A stretch of DNA of 64,000 nucleotides from Prochlorococcus sp. AG-402-G19 (GCA_003279455.1 QCHU01000001.1:1-64000); one strand, 5' to 3'; shown: positions 15,141-23,768, counted from the first letter of the stretch. Program-made: numbers and translations. The notes: generated by a model from the letters alone, not told the origin.

Positions 15141-15989
15141 CTATTGTTTGATAATGTCCCATGCTTCTGAAGCACTATCGGCGTATTGAAAGAGACTCAT
15201 ATGCTCATCTAAGATAAGTCCGTGATCGGAAAGGAATTGAAAGTTGATTACTTTCGACCAATAATCTCGACCAAAAAGGATAATTGGAATTTGATTTTTC
15301 ATTCCTGTTTGACGAAGAGTCAGTAATTCAAATAGTTCATCAAATGTTCCAAATCCACCTGGAAAAAAAACTGCTGCAACTGATCTCATTACAAAATGAA
15401 ATTTTCGTAAGGCGAAATAATTAAATTTAAAGCAAAGTCCAGGCGTGATATATGAATTGGGATGTTGTTCGTTTGGGAGACTTATATTTAAACCTATGGA
15501 TTTACAGTCGGCATCAAAAGCGCCTCGATTAGCAGCCTCCATAATCCCTGGGCCGCCACCAGTGACAATTACATGTGAATTACACTGTTCTTTTTGGTTT
15601 TGTCTGGAGACAATCTTTGCGAATTCTCTGGCCGAATCGTAGTAATGAGATATCGATTGTAAATTCTTTAGACGTGTTATTTCTCTCTGTAAATTAGATG
15701 AGCTCGGATCTTGGGAGAGTGAGTTCTTCGCTAGTTCAAGGCTGTGATCTATAGAGCTTTTATCGGTAAGGCTCGCTCCTCCAAAGACGATGATTGTTGA
15801 TAAAATATTTTGTTCTTCTAGGATTTTTTCTGGTTTATTAATTTCTAGAAGCATTCGCACTCCTCTCATTTCATCACTATTGAGTAACTCTCTATCTTCA
15901 TGGGCTAATTGGTAATTGTTCGAACTAATAATTAATTCAAGGTTTTTCCTGACTAGTTCTTTATCGTCACTTCTATTTTGAGTACTCAT
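15141..15989 (-). CDS. LOG-family Rossmann-fold protein (TIGR00730-like)
   Basis: 282 residues. The nucleotide-binding strand IIVFGGASL is followed by the LOG signatures GGGPGIMEAANRGAF and PGGFGTFDELFELLTLRQTG, which form the active site of cytokinin-riboside 5'-monophosphate phosphoribohydrolases and related nucleotide hydrolases. An N-terminal helical extension of about 70 residues is typical of the long cyanobacterial form. It probably hydrolyses a nucleoside monophosphate, but the exact substrate is unknown. Confidence 0.85.
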   Translation of the reverse strand: MSTQNRSDDKELVRKNLELIISSNNYQLAHEDRELLNSDEMRGVRMLLEINKPEKILEEQNILSTIIVFGGASLTDKSSIDHSLELAKNSLSQDPSSSNLQREITRLKNLQSISHYYDSAREFAKIVSRQNQKEQCNSHVIVTGGGPGIMEAANRGAFDADCKSIGLNISLPNEQHPNSYITPGLCFKFNYFALRKFHFVMRSVAAVFFPGGFGTFDELFELLTLRQTGMKNQIPIILFGRDYWSKVINFQFLSDHGLILDEHMSLFQYADSASEAWDIIKQ

Positions 15990-16082
15990 CAGAATATGCC
16001 TCCATAAGATTTAATGCTATAAACAATTAGAACTGTTCATACATTCACTTGAAATGAATAATGAATAGGCTGATGCCATTGT

Positions 16083-16424
16083 CTACATTCCCATTGCTCT
16101 TCTAAGTTTTGTCGCCTCGTCCATTCCCTCCATGATTGTGAAAGTAGAATTAACTGTCGCGGCTGTACGTAGCTTTGATAGCTCTTGATATTCACTGGAT
16201 TCATAAGCTTCTACTGCTATTCGCATTGATGGAAATTCACAAATGACGGCTAGGTTTGAATCTTCAGTTTTTTCTTTTCCTATTGGGTCTGTATCTTTCG
16301 CAAATACTTCCCCACCATTTTCTTTGAGCCATGGCCCAACTTTTTCGACATATTCATTAAACAATTCTTGATTAATAACCTTTGCAGTTGAGATCCAGTA
16401 CCCTTTGGCTCCTTTCTTATCCAT
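16083..16424 (-). CDS. DUF1330-family protein (copy 1), 113 aa
   Basis: It opens KGAKGYWISTAKVINQELFNEYV, then PWLKENGGEVFAKD, FPSMRIAVEAYESSEYQEL and TIMEG. This is the ferredoxin-like alpha/beta DUF1330 layout, including the Y.S.EYQ block. It is related to 58050-58340, which shares GAKGYW and the PWL..GG..AKD block. Members are thought to be dimeric, ABM-like proteins of unknown role. Confidence 0.8.
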   Translation of the reverse strand: MDKKGAKGYWISTAKVINQELFNEYVEKVGPWLKENGGEVFAKDTDPIGKEKTEDSNLAVICEFPSMRIAVEAYESSEYQELSKLRTAATVNSTFTIMEGMDEATKLRRAMGM

Positions 16425-16511
16425 TACCTTTGAATCAATTATGAATTTAGGATAGATCAGACATACCTCATTAAAATAATTTTAAATCAATGGCCTATAA
16501 GTCTCAATAAT

Positions 16512-16922
16512 TTATTTCCATAGACTTCTTTTTTTTAAAAGATCTTCGATATTAGGCCATGCTGCAATTAGTTCCTTGAGGGCTTGTCTATTTGGAGTGT
16601 ATAACACACATGAGAAGGCACTGATGACATAAAAGATAAACCACAATTTATTGATTGAGTAAACAGAGACAAAGGAGAAGATAAAACTACCAATGAATAC
16701 AAAAAATAGTGATCGATTTATCACTTCAAGTGGAGATCTTCTTAATCGTCTAAGCAATCTTTTTGTAGATTTTGTCTTTGAGAATCTTTGTGCCTCTATT
16801 TCTTCTTCTTTGATTAGTCTTTCATTTTCTTGATCCAATATTTCGTTTGATCTGACAATATCCTCTATCTCTTCACTGGATAAGTTATCTAGAGGCTCTG
16901 AGTCTTTTTTTATTGCTGCCAT
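16512..16922 (-). CDS. two-TM hypothetical protein, 136 aa
   Basis: An acidic N-terminal helix (residues 10-45) is followed by a basic patch (KRLLRRLRRSP), two membrane segments (about 69-86 and 91-107) and a helical C-terminus (QALKELIAAWPNIEDLLKK). No family recognised. The charge pattern suggests both ends are cytoplasmic. Confidence 0.55.
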   Translation of the reverse strand: MAAIKKDSEPLDNLSSEEIEDIVRSNEILDQENERLIKEEEIEAQRFSKTKSTKRLLRRLRRSPLEVINRSLFFVFIGSFIFSFVSVYSINKLWFIFYVISAFSCVLYTPNRQALKELIAAWPNIEDLLKKRSLWK

Positions 16923-16992
16923 TAGTTCAACAAACTTAAAAGTTAGATAGTTATCTGTATCTACCTTACTAAAGCGAATGTTTGCCTTTTGA

Positions 16993-17238
16993 TTAATTGC
17001 CTAGACCAGGTGGAAAAGGAAAAACTTGTTCATCCCCAAAGATATCCTCCATACTCAACTCTTCACTTTGTGAATCCATTCCTACAGCTTCTTCTTCGGA
17101 TTCCATTCCCATCTCATATGAGTCACCTTCTCCATAATCCTCTGGTGGAACCCAGCCTTGTATTACAGCCTCAGCACTATTCAATCCAGAGAAAACAATG
17201 AATACGAATAAAACTAATTTGATTAGAAAATTTTTCAT
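16993..17238 (-). CDS. secreted acidic peptide, FPF family (copy 2), 81 aa
   Basis: A signal peptide (residues 1-24, ending AEA) is followed by a very acidic Met/Glu/Ser-rich region and the terminal block EDIFGDEQVFPFPPGLGN. The block aligns with DLGDDQAFPFIPGFGKN of the copy at 25530-25790. Exported, probably unfolded and acidic. Function unknown. Confidence 0.65.
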   Translation of the reverse strand: MKNFLIKLVLFVFIVFSGLNSAEAVIQGWVPPEDYGEGDSYEMGMESEEEAVGMDSQSEELSMEDIFGDEQVFPFPPGLGN

Positions 17239-17366
17239 ATACCCATGCTCTCATTACTTAGGCTAATGATTGATCAGAAGCTTGATTAGCTTTAGGACTT
17301 GTAAAAATACCTTTACGATTGTTTTCTTTAGATTGAGGCTTTTTTCTTTCTTATTCGCAACTGATT

Positions 17367-17501
17367 TTAATCTGCATTTTGCCTGACAGGTCTCATCATC
17401 CCACCTCCATCATCATCGTCATCACCAAAACCAAAAAATAGCCAGGTAATAGCAAATACAGCTAATGCTCCTGATAGCGTCAATGCTTGTAACTCGTTCA
17501 A
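17367..17501 (-). CDS. TM protein with D5-GGGM tail (copy 1), 44 aa
   Basis: A TTG start. One membrane helix (ALAVFAITWLFFGFG) is followed by DDDDDGGGMMRPVRQ. The same design occurs at 24197-24373 and 26815-26991. The acidic run right after the membrane exit suggests metal binding or a charged interface. Function unknown. Confidence 0.5.
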   Translation of the reverse strand: MNELQALTLSGALAVFAITWLFFGFGDDDDDGGGMMRPVRQNAD

Positions 17502-17605
17502 AGCTTTTCGGCTAATTTTTCACGACCTTAGCCTTTATTTCGTTTTTTTGTTGATGATGAGTGCTTTCTTTCTAGTTATATTATCGAAACTTAATTTGAT
17601 TACTA

Positions 17606-17698
17606 ATGGAAGAATTAGCCAAAAGAGTGGAAGAACTTGAGCGTCGAGTCCAGCATTTAGAAGCAGTGCTGCAATACCAAGCAAGAAAAAACAAATAA
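17606..17698 (+). CDS. 30-residue coiled-coil peptide
   Basis: ATG at 17606 to TAA at 17698. The whole product is one heptad-patterned helix (ELAKRVEELERRVQHLEAVL). The regular heptad spacing supports translation. Confidence 0.45.
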   Translation: MEELAKRVEELERRVQHLEAVLQYQARKNK

Positions 17699-17711
17699 TC
17701 TCTGTTGCCAT

Positions 17712-17906
17712 CTAACCAATACCTGGAATGTCAAAAGGGAGTTTGTCCTCCATTACAACTATATATTTTTGGACTGCTGGTATACGAAGCAGAGCTAACG
17801 GAACAACAATATTCAAAACAATCCATGCTCCTCCAACTAATGGAGCCCATTTACCAGCTTTTTTAATAAAGCTCATTCCTTTCTCTTCCTCTGGAGACTG
17901 ATTCAT
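17712..17906 (-). CDS. single-TM small protein, 64 aa
   Basis: A charged start (NQSPEEEKG) is followed by one membrane helix (GGAWIVLNIVVPLALLRI) and a tail ending FDIPGIG. It lies directly beside the left repeat copy. Function unknown. Confidence 0.5.
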   Translation of the reverse strand: MNQSPEEEKGMSFIKKAGKWAPLVGGAWIVLNIVVPLALLRIPAVQKYIVVMEDKLPFDIPGIG

Positions 17907-17939
17907 GTTCTTGATTTATTGATTAGATCCTAGCTTGAC

Positions 17940-18322
17940 CCCAAACATACTATTTTTGACCAGGTTAAGTGTAAAGGCAATGGGCATTAAGGCTGATTGC
18001 GTTGAGGTGCGAATAGAGCAAAGATACGTGTGTTGAGCTCAGAGGCACCATTGATGGTCGACACTCCACCTGAGTATTTAAGAGAAGCGAACTGAATTCT
18101 GGTTCCTGCTCCAACATTCTCAATGAATAAGTAGGCTATTCGTCTGATGCGACAAGGATCAATGATATAGGTGCGTCAATTCAGTCGAAACTCCTCTGCA
18201 TCGTTTAGGTGCCCTAACGGAGTACAAAAGCCTTTCTACTAGACACTTGGCCCCAGGCCACCAATATCCAGAAGCTTCTACAAAAGAATCGGTAAAGAAA
18301 AGGGCCCCCTAGGGCCCTTTTT
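17940..18322 (+). ncRNA. candidate structured RNA in the repeat (left copy)
   Basis: About 380 bases without a long ORF on either strand, ending in a perfect terminator AAAGGGCCC - CCTA - GGGCCCTTT plus T residues (18299-18322). The 5' limit is a guess. It does not show the landmarks of tmRNA, RNase P RNA, SRP RNA or 6S RNA that I would recognise. Confidence 0.45.
18299..18322. terminator. perfect 9-bp hairpin terminator
   Basis: AAAGGGCCC and GGGCCCTTT are separated by CCTA. It is symmetric, so it can act in both directions. The single difference between the repeat copies falls in its T tail. Confidence 0.85.
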
Positions 18323-18423
18323 AAATGTCTAATAAGAAGAGTTTTATTCTTTCTACGGTTTCCCTACCTAAGACGTACGGTCCTACAGAACTATTGAAGA
18401 AAGGGAGAATTTAAAATAAATGT

Positions 18424-18490
18424 ACGTCAGGCAATCAATTGCATTGGTCATCAATTGATTGGCTTCTGGGGGGGAGCACTGACGTTTTTT
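18424..18490 (+). ncRNA. compact double-stem RNA element in the repeat
   Basis: The outer stem ACGTCAG/CTGACGT (18424-18430 with 18479-18485) encloses a perfect 10-bp stem CAATCAATTG/CAATTGATTG (18432-18461) and a free GCTTCTGGGGGGGAGCA strand, then T6. A 10-bp hairpin ACAACCTTCT/AGAAGGTTGT follows at 18501-18536. It looks like a small RNA with its terminator; the G7 run would be single stranded. Confidence 0.5.
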
Positions 18491-18624
18491 ATTCAAAGAA
18501 ACAACCTTCTAAAGCTCAGTATAAAAAGAAGGTTGTCCTGAGAAGTTTCAAAAATATAAGAACAAACCACTATCAGCCGTGTAGGAATAATTACTTATAT
18601 ACCTGTTTTTATTTTCTCTACAGA

Positions 18625-18855
18625 TTAGTTGCCATCGCAATCTTCATCTTTTGGCAACTGAAGCCATCCACTTGTCCACTTTGAGTATGTTTTTAATTCC
18701 GACCATGGAACTTTTATAAGAATTTCGTTGTTGTTGACTGCAAATAGTTCTACCCACCGTTCATCTTTTTTGCCTCCATAGCTTTTAACTTCAAAATGTC
18801 GATAACCTTCTCTTTTTACGGCTGAGGTCCAAGCTGCATTCGGTGGCCATCTCAT
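18625..18855 (-). CDS. TIGR02450-like small Trp-rich protein, 76 aa
   Basis: Six tryptophans in 76 residues. Blocks AAWTSAVKREGYRHFEVKSYGG, RWVELFAV and LKTYSKWTSGWLQL match the small Trp-rich family of marine bacteria and cyanobacteria known as TIGR02450. Soluble. No function known to me. The acidic DEDCDGN tail is unremarkable. Confidence 0.75.
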   Translation of the reverse strand: MRWPPNAAWTSAVKREGYRHFEVKSYGGKKDERWVELFAVNNNEILIKVPWSELKTYSKWTSGWLQLPKDEDCDGN

Positions 18856-18958
18856 TTAGTTTCCTCTTTTCTTCATGCCTTCTCTCTTTTTCCACTTTAG
18901 TCTAAATTTATACACTTAAACCTTTTTTATGTTTTATATTTTTGTAAATTTATCATAA

Positions 18959-19099
18959 TTAATCTAAAAAGATTCCAGAAGCAGATAGCTCTTTTCTCTC
19001 TTTTGGATCTGTATATGTGTTTTCGTATTGCCTAAAATATATAGGTGTACATATTACCAAAACTAAAATTATTAGAAGATATTGTACTTGTTTTTTCAA
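18959..19099 (-). CDS. single-TM small protein, 46 aa
   Basis: A TTG start (codons further upstream are also open). One membrane helix (YLLIILVLVICTPIYF) is followed by a charged tail (ERKELSASGIFLD). Function unknown. Confidence 0.4.
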   Translation of the reverse strand: MKKQVQYLLIILVLVICTPIYFRQYENTYTDPKERKELSASGIFLD

Positions 19100-19237
19100 C
19101 TTCTTATTAAATGCTTGATTGATCTAATGATTGGTTTTCATCCAAGCATCAGTCCTAATATTGCTCATAAATATACCGCTTCGCTCCATCAAACAGATAT
19201 GTTTATTTTGAATTAGTTTTTTTGCCGCAGGTCCTAT

Positions 19238-19272
19238 ATCAAGCTATATTGATTATATCAAATAATATTGAT
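19238..19272 (+). promoter_or_regulatory. tandem ArsR-like operators upstream of pstS
   Basis: Two 6-4-6 palindromes, ATCAAG-CTAT-ATTGAT (19238-19253) and ATCAAA-TAAT-ATTGAT (19257-19272), 19 bases apart. They match the palindrome ATCAAT-TTAT-ATTGAT between gap and arsR (22999-23014). This suggests that the local ArsR also represses pstS. Their position also argues that pstS translation starts downstream of 19275. Confidence 0.65.
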
Positions 19273-19328
19273 CAATGTTAGTGCCTTCACGTCCTATGCT
19301 TTCATTGCTTTTACGTCGCAGACCTTTG

Positions 19329-20300
19329 ATGAGCTTTGCTAAGAAGAGTCTTGTCCTCTCCTCTTTAATTATTCTTGGCTCAGGTGGAAGTGCCTTTGCG
19401 GGTGCTCGACTCAGCGGAGCTGGAGCCTCTTTTCCAGCTAAAATCTACACTCGATGGTTCTCTGACTTAGCTAAAGAGCGTGGACCTCGTGTTAACTATC
19501 AAGCTGTTGGTTCAGGTTCTGGCCGTAAAGCTTTCATTGATGAAACCGTTAATTTCGGTGCGTCTGATGATCCGATGAAAGCAACAGATATTGCAAAAGT
19601 TACGCGGGGATTAGTTCAAATCCCAATGGTTGGTGGCACTATTGCTTTTGGTTATAACTACGATTGCGATCTTAAACTTACTCAAGAGCAAGCTGTTCGT
19701 GTTGCTATGGGTAAAATTACAAACTGGAAAGAGGTTGGTTGCCCTGAAGGAAAACTAACTTGGGCACATCGTTCTGATGGCTCCGGTACTACGAAGGCTT
19801 TTACAAATTCCATGCAGGCTTTCTCTAAGACATGGACTCTAGGAACAGGTAAATCTGTCGCCTGGCCTGCTGGTGTTGGTGGTAAAGGTAATGCTGGTGT
19901 TGCTGGCATTATTCGTAACACTCCTGGTGCAATTGGTTATGTAAACCAGTCATATATTAGAGGTGAAATCAAAGCAGCCGCTCTCCAAAATTTATCAGGA
20001 GAGTTTTTACAGCCAACTACTGAGGCTGGTGCGATTGCTCTTAATGGAATACAACTAGATAAAAATCTAGCCGGTAATAACCCTAACCCTAAGGCCAAGG
20101 GCGCATACCCAATCGCAACCCTTACATGGATTCTTGCTTACGAAACTGGTAATGGTAGAAGCACTGATGCCATTAGAGATTCACTTAACTACCTACTAAG
20201 TGATAAAGCCCAGGCTAAGGCTCCTTCTCTTGGCTTTGTTCCTCTAAAAGGTGATATTCTTTCCAAGTCTCGCGCTGCTGTAAAGCGTATTGGTAAGTGA
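19329..20300 (+). CDS. pstS: phosphate ABC transporter substrate-binding protein PstS
   Basis: A periplasmic phosphate-binding protein. A signal peptide (SFAKKSLVLSSLIILGSGGSAFAG) precedes the mature LSGAGASFPAKIYTRW. Phosphate-binding blocks are visible: GSGSGRKAF, GASDDPM and HRSDGSGTT. Normal length at 323 residues. An ATG at 19275 would add 18 residues, but it directly abuts two ArsR-like operators, so I place the start at 19329. No pstCAB genes are adjacent. In this setting, extra PstS could favour phosphate over arsenate during arsenate stress. Confidence 0.92.
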   Translation: MSFAKKSLVLSSLIILGSGGSAFAGARLSGAGASFPAKIYTRWFSDLAKERGPRVNYQAVGSGSGRKAFIDETVNFGASDDPMKATDIAKVTRGLVQIPMVGGTIAFGYNYDCDLKLTQEQAVRVAMGKITNWKEVGCPEGKLTWAHRSDGSGTTKAFTNSMQAFSKTWTLGTGKSVAWPAGVGGKGNAGVAGIIRNTPGAIGYVNQSYIRGEIKAAALQNLSGEFLQPTTEAGAIALNGIQLDKNLAGNNPNPKAKGAYPIATLTWILAYETGNGRSTDAIRDSLNYLLSDKAQAKAPSLGFVPLKGDILSKSRAAVKRIGK

Positions 20301-20317
20301 ATTAATTCCTTATAAAT

Positions 20318-20346
20318 TAGAAAGGAGGCAATAGCCTCCTTTTTAA
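20318..20346 (+). terminator. terminator after pstS
   Basis: AAAGGAGGC - aata - GCCTCCTTTTTAA, 21 bases after the pstS stop. Confidence 0.9.
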
Positions 20347-20422
20347 TGTCTTTTTTTGCTAGCCAGTCACTTCCTAACTTAAGCTGAAAAAAAGATCTTT
20401 AATATGAAAAAAAAAAGAATCA

Positions 20423-20557
20423 ATGAATAATTGGAAGGAAATAGTTGGATCACCCATTTGGTGGGTTCCAGTTTCACTACTAGTTTTATTTATTTCGATT
20501 GAGGGATTACATCTAGCCGATCATGGTAAAAACTGTAAAACGAAAGCAGCTTGGTGA
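20423..20557 (+). CDS. single-TM small protein, 44 aa
   Basis: ATG at 20423. NNWKEIVGSPIWW leads into a membrane helix (PVSLLVLFISIEGL), then HLADHGKNCKTKAAW. It lies between pstS and arsJ. Function unknown. Confidence 0.5.
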   Translation: MNNWKEIVGSPIWWVPVSLLVLFISIEGLHLADHGKNCKTKAAW

Positions 20558-20648
20558 ATGAAGTTGGACTTGAATATGATCGAGAATCAGAGGTTCAATA
20601 GTCTTTCTTTCGCGTGATATTTAATTTATTTTTAATTGATATGGGATC

Positions 20649-21911
20649 TTAGGCTTTTTCAATAGCTATAGCACTTGATACTGATGGTAGTCGTAAACTA
20701 GTCAACAATGAGATAAATACAAATAGGCTTGAACACCATAAACATAGTTGCATTCCTATAGAGGCATTAGCTCCAAGCATGAATAAAACTCCTGATAGGA
20801 GAGTACCAATCAGTCTCCCTGCCGCATTTGCCATGTAATAGAAGCCGACGTTTAGACTCACGTTTTCCTTGTCTGTATAAGCAAGAACCATATATGAATG
20901 TATTGATGAGTTCATTGCAAAAATGAACCCAAATAATATCAATCCAGCTGTAATTGCTATTTCTGGATTGCTTTGTCGCCATAGCGCTATTGCTATTAGC
21001 GCTGGTATTGCAGTTAAGGCAGCGCTCCAGAATTGAACAGAAGAAACCCCTGGGCTTGTTTTATTTCCCCATAAATTTCTTAAAGACGGCGCAAACGCTT
21101 GAATAAATCCATAACCAATAACCCACAATCCTAGAAAAGCTCCAATCTCAGAAAAATTCCAATTTAGATACGTTTCAAGGAAAACAGGAAGTGCTACGAC
21201 AAACCATACATCTCTTGCCCCAAAGAGAAAAAAACGTGCAAAAGATAGAACGTTGATCCCTTGAGATTTAGAGAATAAGTCATTAAAGATGGGTTTGCTT
21301 TTCATCTTTCCAATATCTCCAGGCAAAATTAATGTCATTAAAAATGACAGACCTAAACCGATAGCCATTACTTCAACTGCCTCGTTAAAACCAAAACTGG
21401 TAAGCAACAATCCACCAAGAAAGAAGCCAACTCCTTTGAGCGCATTTTTTGAACCTGTTAAGATAGCTACCCATTTAAATAATTGAATATTTCCACCATC
21501 GTCTTCTGAGGAGTCTGGAACAACAGTTTTGATGGCACTTTTAGCACTCATCTTATTTAGATCTTTTGCTATACCACTAATTGCTTGAGCAACCATGACA
21601 TAAATGACACTCAAAAGTTTCGACCAGCCACTTGAAACGGGTATCAACATCAATAAGGCAACGATTTGTAAAAGAGTCCCGACCCAAAGTGTTAGACGTA
21701 ATCCATATCTTGCTCCTATCCATCCTCCATAGAGATTAGCAATAATGCCAAAGAACTCATAAAAAAGGAATAAGAATGCGATTTCTAATGTTGTATATCC
21801 AAGGCTATGAAAATGAAAAATCACTAGCATTCTTAGAGCACCATCTGTCAGTGTGAATGCCCAATAGTTGGTCGTTACGATTCCATATTGTTGTAATGCC
21901 GTTAATCGCAT
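20649..21911 (-). CDS. arsJ: organoarsenical efflux MFS transporter ArsJ
   Basis: A 420-residue major-facilitator protein with about twelve membrane segments, in an operon with a GAPDH and next to arsR. ArsJ exports 1-arseno-3-phosphoglycerate, which GAPDH makes from glyceraldehyde 3-phosphate and arsenate. The product hydrolyses outside and so removes arsenate. N-terminal blocks NYWAFTLTDGALRMLVIFHF and GWIGARYGLRLTLW fit this family. The gene starts ten bases after the gap stop. Gene context is the main evidence for the substrate. Confidence 0.88.
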   Translation of the reverse strand: MRLTALQQYGIVTTNYWAFTLTDGALRMLVIFHFHSLGYTTLEIAFLFLFYEFFGIIANLYGGWIGARYGLRLTLWVGTLLQIVALLMLIPVSSGWSKLLSVIYVMVAQAISGIAKDLNKMSAKSAIKTVVPDSSEDDGGNIQLFKWVAILTGSKNALKGVGFFLGGLLLTSFGFNEAVEVMAIGLGLSFLMTLILPGDIGKMKSKPIFNDLFSKSQGINVLSFARFFLFGARDVWFVVALPVFLETYLNWNFSEIGAFLGLWVIGYGFIQAFAPSLRNLWGNKTSPGVSSVQFWSAALTAIPALIAIALWRQSNPEIAITAGLILFGFIFAMNSSIHSYMVLAYTDKENVSLNVGFYYMANAAGRLIGTLLSGVLFMLGANASIGMQLCLWCSSLFVFISLLTSLRLPSVSSAIAIEKA

Positions 21912-21921
21912 GTTTTTATTT

Positions 21922-22947
21922 TTAGCCTTTTTCGAGATTTATGACATGGCAAACGAGATCTGCCATTCGACAGCTATAACCCCATTCATTGTCATACCAA
22001 ATATAGACTTTTAGTTGAGTTTTGTTGACCACCATGGTTGAGAGAGCATCAATGATTGAACTTCTCGAGTCATTCACATAATCGATTGATACAAGTGGCT
22101 TTTCTTCGTAACCAAGTATTCCTTTTAGCTCTCCTTCAGAGGCTTCTTTGAACACATGATTGACTTCTTCTTGCGTGACCTCTTTCTCTAATTCAAATAC
22201 AGCATCAGTTAAAGATCCATTGAGGACAGGAACTCGAACTGCATGACCATTTAATTTTCCTTGTAATTCAGGGAATATCATCCCTATCGCTTTGGCTGAT
22301 CCTGTCGTTGTTGGAATTAAGCTTTGTGATCCGCTTCTGGCTCTTCTTAAATCCGGCTTAAATGAATCAACGATTACCTGAGTATTTGTTAGGTCATGGA
22401 GTGTAGTGATGCTTCCATGCTTAATACCAAAGGTTTGATTAACGACTTTCACGACTGGAGCTAAGCAATTAGTTGTGCAGGATGCTGCTGTTACTAAGCG
22501 ATGTTTATTGGGCTCATATAAATCATGATTAATACCGTAGACGATATTTAGAGCATCCTCACCCTGTATTTCACCTTTAACAGGACATGCAACGACAACT
22601 CTTCTCATTCCAAGAGTATCGAAATATGGATTTAATGTAAGAGGGGTTTTGAATTTTCCTGAACATTCGATAATTAGTTCTATTCCTTTTTCCTTCCATG
22701 GCACTTTTGCGAAATCACTTTCTTGAGAAAAAGATATTGGTTGACTTTCAATACTCAGGTTGTTTTGATCGTTGCTTATTGTTTTGTTCCAACGACCATG
22801 TACTGAATCAAATTCAAGTAAATGCGCAGCTCCCTTTGCATCACCCAATGGATCGTTGATATGTGTAATCTCGATATTTTCTCTACCCCAGAGCGCTCTT
22901 AGAACAAGTCGTCCTATTCGACCGAAACCATTAATACCGATTCGCAT
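21922..22947 (-). CDS. gap: ArsJ-associated glyceraldehyde-3-phosphate dehydrogenase
   Basis: 341 residues. The NAD-binding start [16 protein letters not shown] and the catalytic SCTTN block (Cys157) are present, with [21 protein letters not shown] and the [10 protein letters not shown]-terminal block. In this operon the enzyme should use arsenate in place of phosphate to form 1-arseno-3-phosphoglycerate for ArsJ. It differs from the photosynthetic Gap2 by its partner gene and by Asp32 after the first Rossmann unit, which favours NAD. The promoter faces arsR with the ArsR-like operator between them. Confidence 0.9.
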   Translation of the reverse strand: MRIGINGFGRIGRLVLRALWGRENIEITHINDPLGDAKGAAHLLEFDSVHGRWNKTISNDQNNLSIESQPISFSQESDFAKVPWKEKGIELIIECSGKFKTPLTLNPYFDTLGMRRVVVACPVKGEIQGEDALNIVYGINHDLYEPNKHRLVTAASCTTNCLAPVVKVVNQTFGIKHGSITTLHDLTNTQVIVDSFKPDLRRARSGSQSLIPTTTGSAKAIGMIFPELQGKLNGHAVRVPVLNGSLTDAVFELEKEVTQEEVNHVFKEASEGELKGILGYEEKPLVSIDYVNDSRSSIIDALSTMVVNKTQLKVYIWYDNEWGYSCRMADLVCHVINLEKG

Positions 22948-22998
22948 AACCTGTAATTGAGTTAATTGAGTAAATCAATGAAGGACTGGATTACTCAT

Positions 22999-23014
22999 AT
23001 CAATTTATATTGAT
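22999..23014. promoter_or_regulatory. ArsR-like operator between gap-arsJ and arsR
   Basis: ATCAAT-TTAT-ATTGAT is a perfect 6-4-6 inverted repeat in the divergent intergenic region. It can control both the gap-arsJ operon and arsR. Similar palindromes lie before pstS. Confidence 0.7.
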
Positions 23015-23085
23015 GTATAGAGGTTTGTCGATGCAAGCCTTTTCTGAAGTTTGTTTTATCATGTGATTATATTTTTCCTTCTGTG

Positions 23086-23415
23086 ATGGCCACAGCGATA
23101 AAGAGCGAAGTAGTTCTTGAAAATGCAATGGCTAGGAAATTGCTAAAAGCTTTATCTGATCCATTGCGATTGCAAATCATTGAGTCTCTTTCAGGAGGAG
23201 AACGATGTGTTTGCGATTTGATCAATGAAATTGGATTGGCTCAATCGAAAATATCTTTTCATTTAAAAGTTTTGAAAGACGCAGGCTTGATTACCGATAG
23301 GCAAACTGGTAGATGGGTTTATTACCAATTGAATATTGACTCGTTAAATTCTTTGCAAGATTGGATTGAACTATTAAAAGAAAGCTCGCAACAACCATCG
23401 CAAGCTTGTAAATAA
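23086..23415 (+). CDS. arsR: ArsR/SmtB-family repressor
   Basis: About 109 residues with a winged-helix fold. The metalloid-sensing ERCVCDL motif holds Cys42 and Cys44 (numbered from a GTG three bases upstream). The recognition helix is in GLAQSKISFHLKVLKDAG and the wing is GRWVYYQLN. A C-terminal cysteine (QACK) may be the third ligand. It should release DNA on binding As(III). It is divergent from gap-arsJ and probably represses itself, gap-arsJ and perhaps pstS. Confidence 0.92.
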   Translation: MATAIKSEVVLENAMARKLLKALSDPLRLQIIESLSGGERCVCDLINEIGLAQSKISFHLKVLKDAGLITDRQTGRWVYYQLNIDSLNSLQDWIELLKESSQQPSQACK

Positions 23416-23565
23416 AGCAATTAATTTAAATCTAGTTTCCAATTGATTTAGCTCTATTCAGAATTGTTCTAATAATTTTTAGGTAATTATTTCTACTAGG
23501 TATCAATGGATACTCTTTTATGCTTGGATAGTTATCATATTCTTATTACATCAAGATTTTTTGAT

Positions 23566-23724
23566 ATGAGCAAGAAAATCTCTAAGAAAGCCAGTGCTAT
23601 TAGAACAGTTTCATTAGCAGTTGGTTCTCTAAGCCTTCTCGTTATTGCTGTTTCTCAAGTTACAGGCAATGAGGCCTGCACAAGCAATGCTTATTCGATT
23701 GAAAATCAAATAAGACTTTCATGA
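23566..23724 (+). CDS. small exported or TM protein, 52 aa
   Basis: I take the ATG at 23566 rather than one 60 bases upstream, because MSKKISKKASAIRTVSL gives a normal basic start before the hydrophobic helix (AVGSLSLLVIAVSQV). The tail NEACTSNAYSIENQ is polar. Function unknown. Confidence 0.5.
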   Translation: MSKKISKKASAIRTVSLAVGSLSLLVIAVSQVTGNEACTSNAYSIENQIRLS

Positions 23725-23768
23725 TTTAATTTTCAATCTAAATATTTATAGTGCTTGATTTTTTTTAG

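Larger units (their letters stand above)
17916..18597 (+). repeat. 682-bp direct repeat, left copy
   Basis: Identical to 27969-28650 except for one base (T at 18322, A at 28375), with no indels and a constant offset of 10053. The flanks diverge abruptly on both sides. It contains no credible coding frame but at least three strong RNA hairpins. In a streamlined genome this size and identity imply recent duplication or ongoing gene conversion. The two copies could recombine and delete or duplicate the 10-kb segment between them. Confidence 0.95.

Noticed and set aside
17916-18175. A minus-strand protein-coding frame through the 5' part of the 682-bp repeat
   Set aside because: Careful re-reading of codons gives a stop at 18039-18041, leaving only about 40 codons without a good start. 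The frame seemed longer only because of a misread base.
17940-18322. tmRNA, RNase P RNA, SRP RNA or 6S RNA
   Set aside because: None of their conserved landmarks was recognised, and those genes are not expected as two near-identical copies 10 kb apart.
18439-18684. Plus-strand ORF beginning in each repeat copy (also 28492-28710)
   Set aside because: The frame runs through the perfect RNA hairpins and continues into unrelated sequence after each repeat end, so the two versions have different C-termini. The RNA explanation is better.
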